The notes under the pieces were generated by a model. It was not told the DNA's origin and made no database searches. It saw only the letters and a list, made by a program, of their open reading frames with translations. Source: Bacteroidales bacterium (GTDB taxonomy: Bacteria > Bacteroidota > Bacteroidia > Bacteroidales > UBA932). Taken from it: DNA of 64,000 nucleotides. The translations under genes and the position numbers were made by a program. Numbering within the stretch: the stretch's first letter is position 1; each line of letters begins with the position of its first letter. Below are positions 24,913 to 32,712 of this stretch, piece by piece. The DNA is taken from assembly GCA_017620335.1 (NCBI GenBank), contig JAFZQO010000052.1:1-64000 (forward strand), in the 5' to 3' direction.

Positions 24913-25833
24913 CTCACCGGTGTGGAAGTATTTATCCAACTCCAGCGATGGAGGGTTGAGATTATAAATGCAATTCTTCCGGACCCTGTCGACAAGGCTG
25001 GTATCAACGTCCTCGCTGTCAAAACGGATTCTGGACAGGTCGAAGCCTGCTTTACTGGCGATGTAATTCATCCGGTCATAATCCTTGTAATCTTCCTGGG
25101 AGCCGTCTTCCGTCAAATCGTACTCGCTCCCCTTTACCAAATCTAAGATTTCCGAAACAGATTCCTTTGACGGCCACTTTGATAACATGACGCGATAATC
25201 AATAACATTGTAAACAGACACAATCATATCAAGAATCTGCTGGTACTGCTTTTCATTCATACCGCTCGTCAATGCACTAAAGAAAGAATAATCTATATAC
25301 CGTCCCAAACCGTGTGCTTTTTCTATTTCCCTATATTTGATTCTCATCATATCCGGTGCTGATGCAAAGTCGAATGCGTCGGAAAAAGGTGACTTGGAAT
25401 CCATATAAGCGAGGAAGTTCCATCGATATTCGATGGCATGTTCTGCCGCCTTCTTGGGAACAGGATTATTGCCGATATAAATCATACAATCATAAATGTC
25501 TGATTCATTGTATTTTGGCGCGCTGCCAAATGATTTCTTAAAAAGTTTGCCTCTCCTTTGATACCTTACATTATATAATCTTGCAAAGGTTGAACAGACT
25601 GCGTTTATGAACAACTCCATATTCTCCGGGGAGCCAAAGTGTCCGAGGATATGGAAATGGTTTTTCATAATACACAAAGAGGCTATACGAATATGATACT
25701 TGATAGAATAGCTACACAGGAGAGTAAAGAAAACTATTACATCGGCATCGGTGTAGAAGATGATGCCGCGATCGACGGAGATCTGGAAGACATGCTGGTA
25801 GCCCTTCCTGTTAAATTTGCGCTTGGGTGTCAT
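24880..25833 (-). mobile_element. REP-associated tyrosine transposase (RAYT, Y1/IS200-like)
   Basis: 317-residue single-strand transposase of the Y1 (HUH) family. The HUH motif is in MKNHFHILGHF (about 57-67) and the candidate nucleophile Tyr is in the helix after SDIYDCMIYIGNNP (about 110-130). A C-terminal region (about 170-317) extends beyond the Y1 domain, as in many RAYTs. There are no flanking insertion-sequence ends; instead REP-like hairpins overlap and follow the stop, as expected for a domesticated RAYT that mobilises REP sequences. Clearly more AT-rich than its neighbours. Confidence 0.85.
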
Positions 25834-25868
25834 TTTTCAATAGTGTTAAGGTTGATAATAAGGGTGTA

Positions 25869-26738
25869 TCATTCAGAACTGACGTAAGCTAGTGTGGCGA
25901 CGGAGATGCGGACCGGAGGCGGGAACGCCTGCCTGAGCACTGCGCGGCAGGCGTTCAGCGTCGACCCGGTGGTAAAGGTGTCATCCACCAGTAGGACGTG
26001 ACCCGCAGGGTAGGCCATTTTTCGGGGTACCCTGCGGGTATGGCGGAGGGAGAAGGCGCCACGGACGTTGGCGGCCTTGGCGGCGAGGGGGAGGCGGACC
26101 TGGGTGCGGGTGCGACGCGGGCGGCGGAGGATGTCCGTGCGGAGCTCCGCTCCCAGGACATCCGCCAGCTCGCGCGCGATGACCTCCGCCTGGTTGTAGC
26201 CGCGCCGCCAGCGCCGGGTCCAGTGAAGCGGGACGGGGATGACGACATCCACGTCCGCGAACTGGGGCGCGGCGGCCAGGCGCGCGCCCAGCAGTCGGGC
26301 GAAAAATCGCCCGGCCGCGATCCCGCCCTCGTATTTCAGGTGCCAGGGAATGTGCCGAAATTCGGAGTCCGCGTTGTAGAAAAAGAGAGCGGCCGCAAAG
26401 GCGTAGGGCTCGCGGGGGACATCTTCAGAGTTCCGGGGGGTATCCTGGGTGGAATCCGGTACAGCGGAAATGAGGCTCGAGGCGGGAAAGGCAGAAGGGG
26501 CAACCGGGGCGGCGGAATCCAGTTCCTTCTGAATAAGGGCGTTGAATTTGTCGGCCATGGGGTTGTGGGAGCGTTCCCAGAAGTGCGTATAGGGAAAATC
26601 AGCAAGACATTCCAGACAGATGAAACGTTCGCGCAGGGCCAGGGGCCGGCGGCAGACGACGCAGTGGCGCGGCATGACAAGGTCGAGCAGCGCCGTGGCG
26701 GCGTCGCGGAGGGAAATGGTTGAGAGGATGGGGTCCAT
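25869..26738 (-). CDS. comF: ComF-family phosphoribosyltransferase-like protein
   Basis: 289 residues. An N-terminal zinc-ribbon-like set (CVVC near 24-27, CLEC near 41-44) and a C-terminal phosphoribosyltransferase fold with the PRPP loop VLLVDDTFTTGST fit ComF, a helper of DNA uptake. The Tyr-Asn-Gln box (RGYNQAEVIARELA) is present. Just before the PRPP loop the gene encodes RRVPRKMAYPAG from a 12-bp inverted repeat (26001-26039). Probably in one unit with fabG, 67 bases upstream. Confidence 0.85.
   Translation of the reverse strand: MDPILSTISLRDAATALLDLVMPRHCVVCRRPLALRERFICLECLADFPYTHFWERSHNPMADKFNALIQKELDSAAPVAPSAFPASSLISAVPDSTQDTPRNSEDVPREPYAFAAALFFYNADSEFRHIPWHLKYEGGIAAGRFFARLLGARLAAAPQFADVDVVIPVPLHWTRRWRRGYNQAEVIARELADVLGAELRTDILRRPRRTRTQVRLPLAAKAANVRGAFSLRHTRRVPRKMAYPAGHVLLVDDTFTTGSTLNACRAVLRQAFPPPVRISVATLAYVSSE
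26001..26039. repeat. Inverted repeat inside comF, REP-like
   Basis: ACCCGCAGGGTA (26001-26012) and TACCCTGCGGGT (26028-26039) are perfect complements with a 15-base loop. The CTGCGGG core is the same as in the REP-like cluster 1.1 kb away. It lies in frame in comF. Confidence 0.7.
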
Positions 26739-26805
26739 GACAAGGGGGGCTCAGAACGTCCGGAAGGCGCTCTGAAAAAGGGGAAGTATGAAAGTCTGGG
26801 GCCGG

Positions 26806-27552
26806 CTAGCAGTTCATGCCGCCGCAGCAGTGGATGACCTGGCCGCTTACATAGGCGGAGAGGTCGCTGGCGAGGAAGAGCGCCACCTTGGCGACATCCT
26901 CGGGCGTACCGCCGCGGCGCAGCGGGATGGTCTTGACCCACTGCTCCCGCACGTCGTCGGGCAGAGCCGCCGTCATGTCGGAGATGATGAAGCCGGGGGC
27001 GATGCAGTTGGCGCGGATGCCGCGCGGCCCCATCTCCTTGGCGATGGACTTGGTAAGTCCGATGAGCCCGGCCTTGGATGCGGAATAGTTGCACTGTCCG
27101 GCATTGCCGGAAACGCCTACCACTGAAGACATCGAGATGATGCTTCCGCCCCTCTGGCGGGCCATGACGGGCGTGAGGGCATGTATGAAGTTGAATGCCG
27201 ACTTGAGGTTGACCGTCAGGACGGCGTCCCACTGCTGCTCGCTCATGCGGAGCATCAGGCCGTCCTTGGTGATGCCGGCGTTGTTGACCAGTATGTCGAT
27301 CCGGCCGAACTCCTTCAGTATCTCGTCCACGACCGCGTGCGTCTCCTCGAAGGAGGCAGCGTTGGAAGCATAGGCCTTCACCTTGTGTCCGAAGGCCTCG
27401 AGCTCTGCTATCGTCTGCTCCGCAGCCTCGTTGATGACCAGGTCCGTGAAGGCGACGTCAGCGCCTTCCTCGGCAAATTTGAGGGCGATGGCCTTGCCTA
27501 TCCCTCTCGCTGCGCCGGTGATGAGCGCAACCTTTCCTTCAAGCAATCCCAT
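26806..27552 (-). CDS. fabG: 3-oxoacyl-ACP reductase (FabG)
   Basis: 248-residue short-chain dehydrogenase for fatty acid elongation, NADPH-dependent. Cofactor motif TGAARGIG (about 12-19), NNAG (about 89-92), catalytic Ser in SSVVG (about 142), Tyr155 and Lys159 in YSASKAG. C-terminal part GGTPEDVAKVALFLASD is typical. The start follows the DUF456 stop directly. The end CCGGMNC is slightly unusual in having two Cys pairs. Confidence 0.92.
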   Translation of the reverse strand: MGLLEGKVALITGAARGIGKAIALKFAEEGADVAFTDLVINEAAEQTIAELEAFGHKVKAYASNAASFEETHAVVDEILKEFGRIDILVNNAGITKDGLMLRMSEQQWDAVLTVNLKSAFNFIHALTPVMARQRGGSIISMSSVVGVSGNAGQCNYSASKAGLIGLTKSIAKEMGPRGIRANCIAPGFIISDMTAALPDDVREQWVKTIPLRRGGTPEDVAKVALFLASDLSAYVSGQVIHCCGGMNC

Positions 27553-28038
27553 TTATAGATAAACTATTATATAATACATCATTACACCGGAGGCTATGAG
27601 CTTGATGCCGGTCCCTCCGAGAAAACCGAGAAAAGCGCCGATGGAGGACTTGAACGAAGCCCAGACCCCCTTGTCCTCGATGAAGAAATCGGCGAGGAAG
27701 GCGCCGAGGAGCGTTCCTACGATAATGCCTACGGGCGGAACGAAAAGGCCGATGAACAGGCCGACGATGGCGCCCCTGGCGGCCACCTTCGAGCCTCCTG
27801 TCAAACGGGTGAAATACGCCGGTACGACATAGTCCAAGATGGTCACTACAACAGTGATTATCAGCCAGATGACCAGGAACTTGACCGTCATGGGATCCCC
27901 CGCTCCGTTGGTACCTTTTGCCAGGTATGCCAGCAGGAGGCCCACCCAGCTTATGGGAGGGCCCGGAAGCCCGGGGACGACGCTTCCGACTATGCCGATC
28001 AGGCCGGCGACTACCGCGAGGATGGCCAGGACAGTCAT
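27553..28038 (-). CDS. DUF456 membrane protein
   Basis: 161 residues, about four to five hydrophobic segments with glycine-rich turns. The GSVVPGLPGPPISWVGLL segment near 17-34 and the repeated glycine-zipper segments (GAIVGLFIGLFVPPVGIIVG, GAFLGFLGG) are typical of DUF456. Function unknown. It is squeezed between the aminopeptidase P gene (4-base gap) and fabG (0-base gap), so all three are one operon. Confidence 0.85.
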   Translation of the reverse strand: MTVLAILAVVAGLIGIVGSVVPGLPGPPISWVGLLLAYLAKGTNGAGDPMTVKFLVIWLIITVVVTILDYVVPAYFTRLTGGSKVAARGAIVGLFIGLFVPPVGIIVGTLLGAFLADFFIEDKGVWASFKSSIGAFLGFLGGTGIKLIASGVMMYYIIVYL

Positions 28039-28042
28039 CGCC

Positions 28043-29476
28043 TTATGCCTTGTCGGCCTCCATGGCCGCCTCTACGTCGTCCGGGGCGATAGGCAGCCTG
28101 TTGGCACCGAGCCTCCGCGCCCCGTCCGCCGTGACTAGGACGTCGTCCTCGAGGCGGATGCCGCCGAAATCGTAAAAAGATGCGAGTTTGTCGTAATTGA
28201 CGCAGCCCTTGTCCGTACCCTCCTTCTTCCACTGCTCGATGAGCGCGGGGATGAAGTAGATTCCGGGCTCGTCGGTGACGACATTGCCGGGAACGAGCGG
28301 GCGCGCCATGCGCAGGCTTCCCAGCCCCAGCTGGGAAGACCGCCGCTGGCCAGGCCCGTACCCGACGAGGTTCTCGCCGAGGTCCTCCATGTCATGGACG
28401 TCCATGCCCATGTTGTGGCCAAGGCCGTGCGGCATGAAGAGGCCCGCTATGCCGGCCTCGACCATGCCGTCGACGTCGCCACGGACGAGCCCGAGGTCCT
28501 TCAGTCCCTCGAGCATCCTGCGGGCCACGCTCAGGTGCACGTCAAGATAGGGCGTGCCGGGACGCGTGATGCCGAACGCGTGCTCGTTGCATTCATACAC
28601 GAGCTGGTATATGTCGCGCTGCTTCGGAGTGAACTTCCCGCCGGTAGGATACGTGCGGGTGAAATCCGAAGCGTAATGGTCGTTGGTCTCGAGGCCGGCG
28701 TCGATGACCAGGAGCTTACCCGGCTCGATGAGGGCTTCGTGGGAATGGCAGTGGAATATCTCGCCGTGCTGGGTGAGGATGGTGGCGAAGGACACGCCCC
28801 AGCCCTTGGCAAGGGTAAGGGCCTCCATGGCGCCGACTATCTCCTGCTCCTTCACCCCGATGACGATGCCCTGACGGGCAACCGTGTGCATCAGCTGGCC
28901 GAGGGTGCAGGCGGTCTCCAGTTCGGCGATCTCGATGTCCTCCTTGACCAGGCGCATCTCCACGACGGCGCGGACCATCTCGAGGGAAGCGGCCGGACAG
29001 CCGGCCTTACCCTTGGAGAACGTGTCATACGGCTCGATGCCGAGCAAAGAACTGAGCTTCAAAGCATTGTAGTAGCGGGAAGCAGGAAGGAAATGAACCT
29101 TGCGGCCGAGGGCGCGGGCTGCGGCGACGGCGCTGTCGAGGGCGCCGTACGGCGCCGAGTGCGCCACGCCGACGCCCGCCGCGACCGACGCCACCGAAGG
29201 CATCGGACCCATCCAGATGATGTCGTCTATCTCGACGTCGTCGGCATATACGGTCTCCTCTCCGCTGTCAAGGTCGAGCACGGCCGCATAACGCGGCTCG
29301 TCGATGCCGAAATAATACAGCCAGCAGCTGTCCTGACGGAATTTGTAGCAGTTGTCCCTATACTGGGCCGCGGAATCGACATTGCCCAGGAAAAGGGCGA
29401 TGCCGGACGCTCCCTGCGCCTTCATGCTGTCGATAAGCGTCTGACGCCTCCTGACATAAACATCCTTTGCAAACAT
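28043..29476 (-). CDS. Aminopeptidase P family Xaa-Pro peptidase (M24B)
   Basis: 477 residues from ATG 29476. N-terminal creatinase-like domain (about 10-170), then the pita-bread M24 domain with ligands in VIDAGLETNDHYASD (two Asp), the His in MPHGLGHNMGMDVHD, Glu in VTDEPGIYF and Glu in IRLEDDVLVT. It releases an N-terminal residue before proline, using Mn or Co. No signal peptide. A TTG three codons upstream (29485) is rejected because it belongs to the -7 box; the transcription start would fall about at the ATG, so the mRNA may be leaderless. Confidence 0.9.
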   Translation of the reverse strand: MFAKDVYVRRRQTLIDSMKAQGASGIALFLGNVDSAAQYRDNCYKFRQDSCWLYYFGIDEPRYAAVLDLDSGEETVYADDVEIDDIIWMGPMPSVASVAAGVGVAHSAPYGALDSAVAAARALGRKVHFLPASRYYNALKLSSLLGIEPYDTFSKGKAGCPAASLEMVRAVVEMRLVKEDIEIAELETACTLGQLMHTVARQGIVIGVKEQEIVGAMEALTLAKGWGVSFATILTQHGEIFHCHSHEALIEPGKLLVIDAGLETNDHYASDFTRTYPTGGKFTPKQRDIYQLVYECNEHAFGITRPGTPYLDVHLSVARRMLEGLKDLGLVRGDVDGMVEAGIAGLFMPHGLGHNMGMDVHDMEDLGENLVGYGPGQRRSSQLGLGSLRMARPLVPGNVVTDEPGIYFIPALIEQWKKEGTDKGCVNYDKLASFYDFGGIRLEDDVLVTADGARRLGANRLPIAPDDVEAAMEADKA

Positions 29477-29482
29477 AGCAAA

Positions 29483-29514
29483 CAAAGATAGGGATTTCCC
29501 GCCTCTTTGTCAAA
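29483..29514 (-). promoter_or_regulatory. Promoter of the aminopeptidase P operon
   Basis: Reading leftwards, TTTG (29514-29511), a 20-base spacer, and TATCTTTG (29490-29483) match the consensus exactly. The -33 box overlaps the stop codon of the upstream lipoprotein gene. Confidence 0.7.
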
Positions 29515-30694
29515 TAAAAGCGAAGGTCAGGTAAACATCGCCGAACTGTGATTCCATGCCGTTGTTCTTCTCAAGATAGTTGCGCGTAAGCTGTCCCCGC
29601 CAGATGATGTCATCCCTTGAATTCAGGGGTATTTCTATGTCGAAACCGTAGGACTTGCCCTTAATGGTGACCTTGGAGGTACATTTCCAGGATGTCAGGG
29701 TACCACCGTCATCCTCTGTGCACAGGAAGGCCAGGGACTGGAGGTCCTCCGTCCATTCCGAAATCATCACCGCCTGGAACGGAATCTTCTGCCTGACCTG
29801 GCTGCGCTTGACCGAGATCATGAAATCGGTGATGGAAGGGGAATACAGCCTCATCTCCGCCTCCGTGCTGGCGCTGAAATTCTCCACGCCTCCGGCCTTG
29901 AAGACGATCTCGTTACCTCCCGCAAACCAGCAATCCTTGTTCTTCATGAGCTCGAACTCCTTGAGGATCAGGGACCTGGTATCACCTGACGATTTGGTAT
30001 CTTTGCGTACTACGATGGTGCCGCCCTTCCCCCAGTCGGGGTCCTGGCGGCGCAGCATCTCGATGGTCTGGTACCCGCTGTCGTCATTGCGGTTTATCAC
30101 CCACACCGGCCTCTCCATCGCCATGTTCTCGTTGACGACGACCTCCTTGACGGAGCCGTCGCCCCTGAGTTCGTAGCCGATGTTGGCCGTCATGTCCCCT
30201 CCGGGGTCGAAAGTGATAACCGGCATGCTGGAGTGGTCCCATTCCTCCGAATAGGGCCAGTATATCTGCAGGTCGGACCCTGTCAGCGCCGAGATGTACT
30301 CCGCGGCGCTGGCGGGGGCGGGGGTGTCGCCGGAACGCGTGGCGTACGCATTCTCGAGATAGTTCTCGAGCAGCGTGCGCAGCGGCCGCGACCACCGTTC
30401 CGCAGGGGCCTTCGTCCCCGCGGAACGGGCCCCGACCCCCGCCCCGGGCGATGTAAACAGGTCAGCCATGGTGTATTCCTCGTCATACCCGTTCCCGACG
30501 GAAGAGCAGACGGCGGAATGTACTTCGTCGAGGTGCTCCTGCTCCAGCGGGAGACGTGAGAATATCATGGCGAGTTCTTCAAGGGATACCGGAGGGGAGT
30601 CCTCCTCGTCAACGACAGGGAATTTCTCGCAGGAAAAAAGCGAAAGGAGCAGCAGCGCCTTGGCCGCCGTTCCGAAAAAAGACTTGTTCTTCAT
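29510..30694 (-). CDS. Lipoprotein of unknown function
   Basis: 394 residues with signal peptide and lipobox LFSC (Cys about 22). The mature part starts acidic, has a low-complexity stretch around the residues SPGAGVGARSAGTKAP, and then a beta-rich region without recognised motifs. It resembles the many unassigned Bacteroidales surface lipoproteins. It has no close operon partner: the aminopeptidase P gene downstream has its own promoter, and prmC ends 95 bases to its right. Confidence 0.75.
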   Translation of the reverse strand: MKNKSFFGTAAKALLLLSLFSCEKFPVVDEEDSPPVSLEELAMIFSRLPLEQEHLDEVHSAVCSSVGNGYDEEYTMADLFTSPGAGVGARSAGTKAPAERWSRPLRTLLENYLENAYATRSGDTPAPASAAEYISALTGSDLQIYWPYSEEWDHSSMPVITFDPGGDMTANIGYELRGDGSVKEVVVNENMAMERPVWVINRNDDSGYQTIEMLRRQDPDWGKGGTIVVRKDTKSSGDTRSLILKEFELMKNKDCWFAGGNEIVFKAGGVENFSASTEAEMRLYSPSITDFMISVKRSQVRQKIPFQAVMISEWTEDLQSLAFLCTEDDGGTLTSWKCTSKVTIKGKSYGFDIEIPLNSRDDIIWRGQLTRNYLEKNNGMESQFGDVYLTFAFI

Positions 30695-30788
30695 AGTCGA
30701 CTTCCTTTAACCATTGCAAAGGAACCGAGAATTATCCGTGTACGCAAAATGGAAACGGATAATCAACAAAAACAAGTCCTGACGCGCG

Positions 30789-31691
30789 TCAGATGGCGTT
30801 TTTGGAAAAGTAGACGAAACGGTTTCTTTCAAAAACGTCCTTCACGGCCCGGGTTTCCGCGAATCCGGCGGAGCGGAAAACCTCCTCCGTCTCCCCCGCC
30901 AGGCGGTCGTTTATCTCGACGATCCCGCAGCCTCCGGGCAGCAGGAAGCGTTCGGACCAGCGAGCGACGGCCCGGTAGAATACCAGGGGGTCGTCGCCCG
31001 GAACGAACAGGGCGAGATCAGGTTCGTGCTCCAGTACGTTGCGGTGCATCAGGGGCTTCTCGGACTCCGTCAGATATGGAGGATTGCTGAGAATGATATC
31101 GAAGATTCCGTAATCGAAATCCTGCTCAGCGTCCAAAACGTCCGCCCGGACGAAGAGGGGCATAGAGGCCCCGCGGGCGCCGGCTTCTTGCGCAAAGTCC
31201 TGCGCACGCGCGACGGCCAGGGCCGCCTCTGACACGTCCACCGCCACCTCTTCCGTCCAGGGGGCGAGCAGCGCCACCGACCAGGCGATGCAGCCAGAGC
31301 CGGTACAGAGGTCCAGCACCCGTACCGGGGGTGCGCCGGGACCGCGCTTCCGCCGCAGGCGGGCAGCCTCCTCCACGGCGTCCGTCACCAGCCGCTCCGT
31401 CTCCTGCCGGGGTATCAGCACGTCCGGCGTGACGCGGAAGCGGAAGCCGCAGAACTCCGCGTACCCGAGCACATACTGCACGGGCTCGCCGCCGCGGAGC
31501 CGCGCCATGGCGGCCTCGAGGGCCGCCACGGCCCCCGGCTCCACGACCGTCCCCGGCTCGACCACATGCGTATAGCTCTTCGTCCCCAGAAGGGCCTCGC
31601 AGAGCATCAGGACGATGCTGCGGGCCTCCCTTTCAGGGTACAGGGAGCCGAGGGACCTTGTCCCTTCACGTATGAAGTCAGCGAGCAGCAT
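30789..31691 (-). CDS. prmC: Release factor glutamine methyltransferase PrmC
   Basis: 300 residues. It methylates the Gln of the GGQ motif in peptide release factors. An N-terminal helical domain is followed by the SAM-binding motif VLDLCTGSGCIAW and the catalytic NPPY in IILSNPPYL. Last gene of the PBP1A-Ddl-PrmC series, 3 bases after the stop of ddl. Confidence 0.92.
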   Translation of the reverse strand: MLLADFIREGTRSLGSLYPEREARSIVLMLCEALLGTKSYTHVVEPGTVVEPGAVAALEAAMARLRGGEPVQYVLGYAEFCGFRFRVTPDVLIPRQETERLVTDAVEEAARLRRKRGPGAPPVRVLDLCTGSGCIAWSVALLAPWTEEVAVDVSEAALAVARAQDFAQEAGARGASMPLFVRADVLDAEQDFDYGIFDIILSNPPYLTESEKPLMHRNVLEHEPDLALFVPGDDPLVFYRAVARWSERFLLPGGCGIVEINDRLAGETEEVFRSAGFAETRAVKDVFERNRFVYFSKNAI

Positions 31692-31694
31692 CCG

Positions 31695-32711
31695 TTATGA
31701 ATTCTCGATGATGATGGAGAGGAATGTGGTCATGTCCATCCCGGCCGTGCGCACCATGCGCGGCACGAGCGAAGCGCTGGTCATGCCAGGTATCGTATTG
31801 ACTTCCAGGAAGTAAAGTCCGTCCTCGCCGAGGATGAAGTCCACTCTCACGACTCCCGCGCAGCCCAGTCTGCGGTAGATTAGCTTCGTGGTGTCCTGCA
31901 CGAGGGCCTTCACGTCGTCGGATACGGGGGCGGGGCAGATCTCCTGGCTGTGTCCGTTGTACTTGGCATCGTAGTCGAAGTAGTCGTTCTCGGAGACGAT
32001 CTCGATTAGCGGCAGCGCCTGCACGTCCTTCCCGTCGAAATAAGCGGCGCACGTGAGCTCGCGGCCGGATATACCCTGCTCCACGAGCACCATGGGACCT
32101 TCGGAGAAGGCGAACTGCACGGCGGAGACGAGGTCCTCCGGCCGCGACACCTTGGTTATGCCGAAACTCGATCCGCCGTCCGTCGGCTTGACGAACACCG
32201 GGAAGCGGAGCTTGGCGGCGACGGTGGCCGCAAAGGCCTCCAGGTCGGCGCCCCGGCGCACGAACGCGTCAGGCGCGCACTTTACGAAGTCCACGTCGCG
32301 CAGATAGTTCTTGCAGGCGTACTTGTCGAAGGAGATGGCGCTCACGAACGAGCTGCAGCCGCTGTACGGGATGCCGAGCATCTCGAAATAGCCCTGCAGG
32401 AGTCCGTTCTCGCCGGGCCGGCCGTGCTGCATGATATAGACGAAGTCGAACTTCACCTTCTCGCCCAGCACCCGTACGGAACAGTCGGTCTTGTCAACCT
32501 CCGGGCGTGACCCCTCGGGGAAGATGACGCGCATGGAGTTCTTCTTGCGGTACGCGACCAGCTGCCAGCGCCCGAAGCGGGCCAGGATCTCATACACGTC
32601 ATAGACGTTCTCGTCGATGCGGGACGCCGTGAACTCCCCGCTCCGGCACGCGACCTCCCACTCCGAGGAGTCGCTGCCGTAGAATACTGCTATCGAACTA
32701 TACTTGGACAT
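31695..32711 (-). CDS. ddl: D-alanine-D-alanine ligase
   Basis: 338 residues from ATG 32711 (MSKYSSIAVFYGS). ATP-grasp enzyme making the D-Ala-D-Ala end of the peptidoglycan stem. Typical segments: MQHGRPGENG near 98, the ATP-binding PVFVKPTDGGSSFGITKV, and the metal-binding end LEVNTIPGMTSASL. The frame extends 48 codons upstream into the PBP1A gene, but that part is low-quality Arg/Ser/Pro sequence, and ATG 32711 lies 1 base after the PBP1A stop. Confidence 0.92.
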   Translation of the reverse strand: MSKYSSIAVFYGSDSSEWEVACRSGEFTASRIDENVYDVYEILARFGRWQLVAYRKKNSMRVIFPEGSRPEVDKTDCSVRVLGEKVKFDFVYIMQHGRPGENGLLQGYFEMLGIPYSGCSSFVSAISFDKYACKNYLRDVDFVKCAPDAFVRRGADLEAFAATVAAKLRFPVFVKPTDGGSSFGITKVSRPEDLVSAVQFAFSEGPMVLVEQGISGRELTCAAYFDGKDVQALPLIEIVSENDYFDYDAKYNGHSQEICPAPVSDDVKALVQDTTKLIYRRLGCAGVVRVDFILGEDGLYFLEVNTIPGMTSASLVPRMVRTAGMDMTTFLSIIIENS

Positions 32712-32712
32712 A

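Noticed and set aside
24735-25022. Small minus-strand protein with repeats DVRAFTRRSG
   Set aside because: The repeats are translated REP hairpins; the frame overlaps the RAYT gene.
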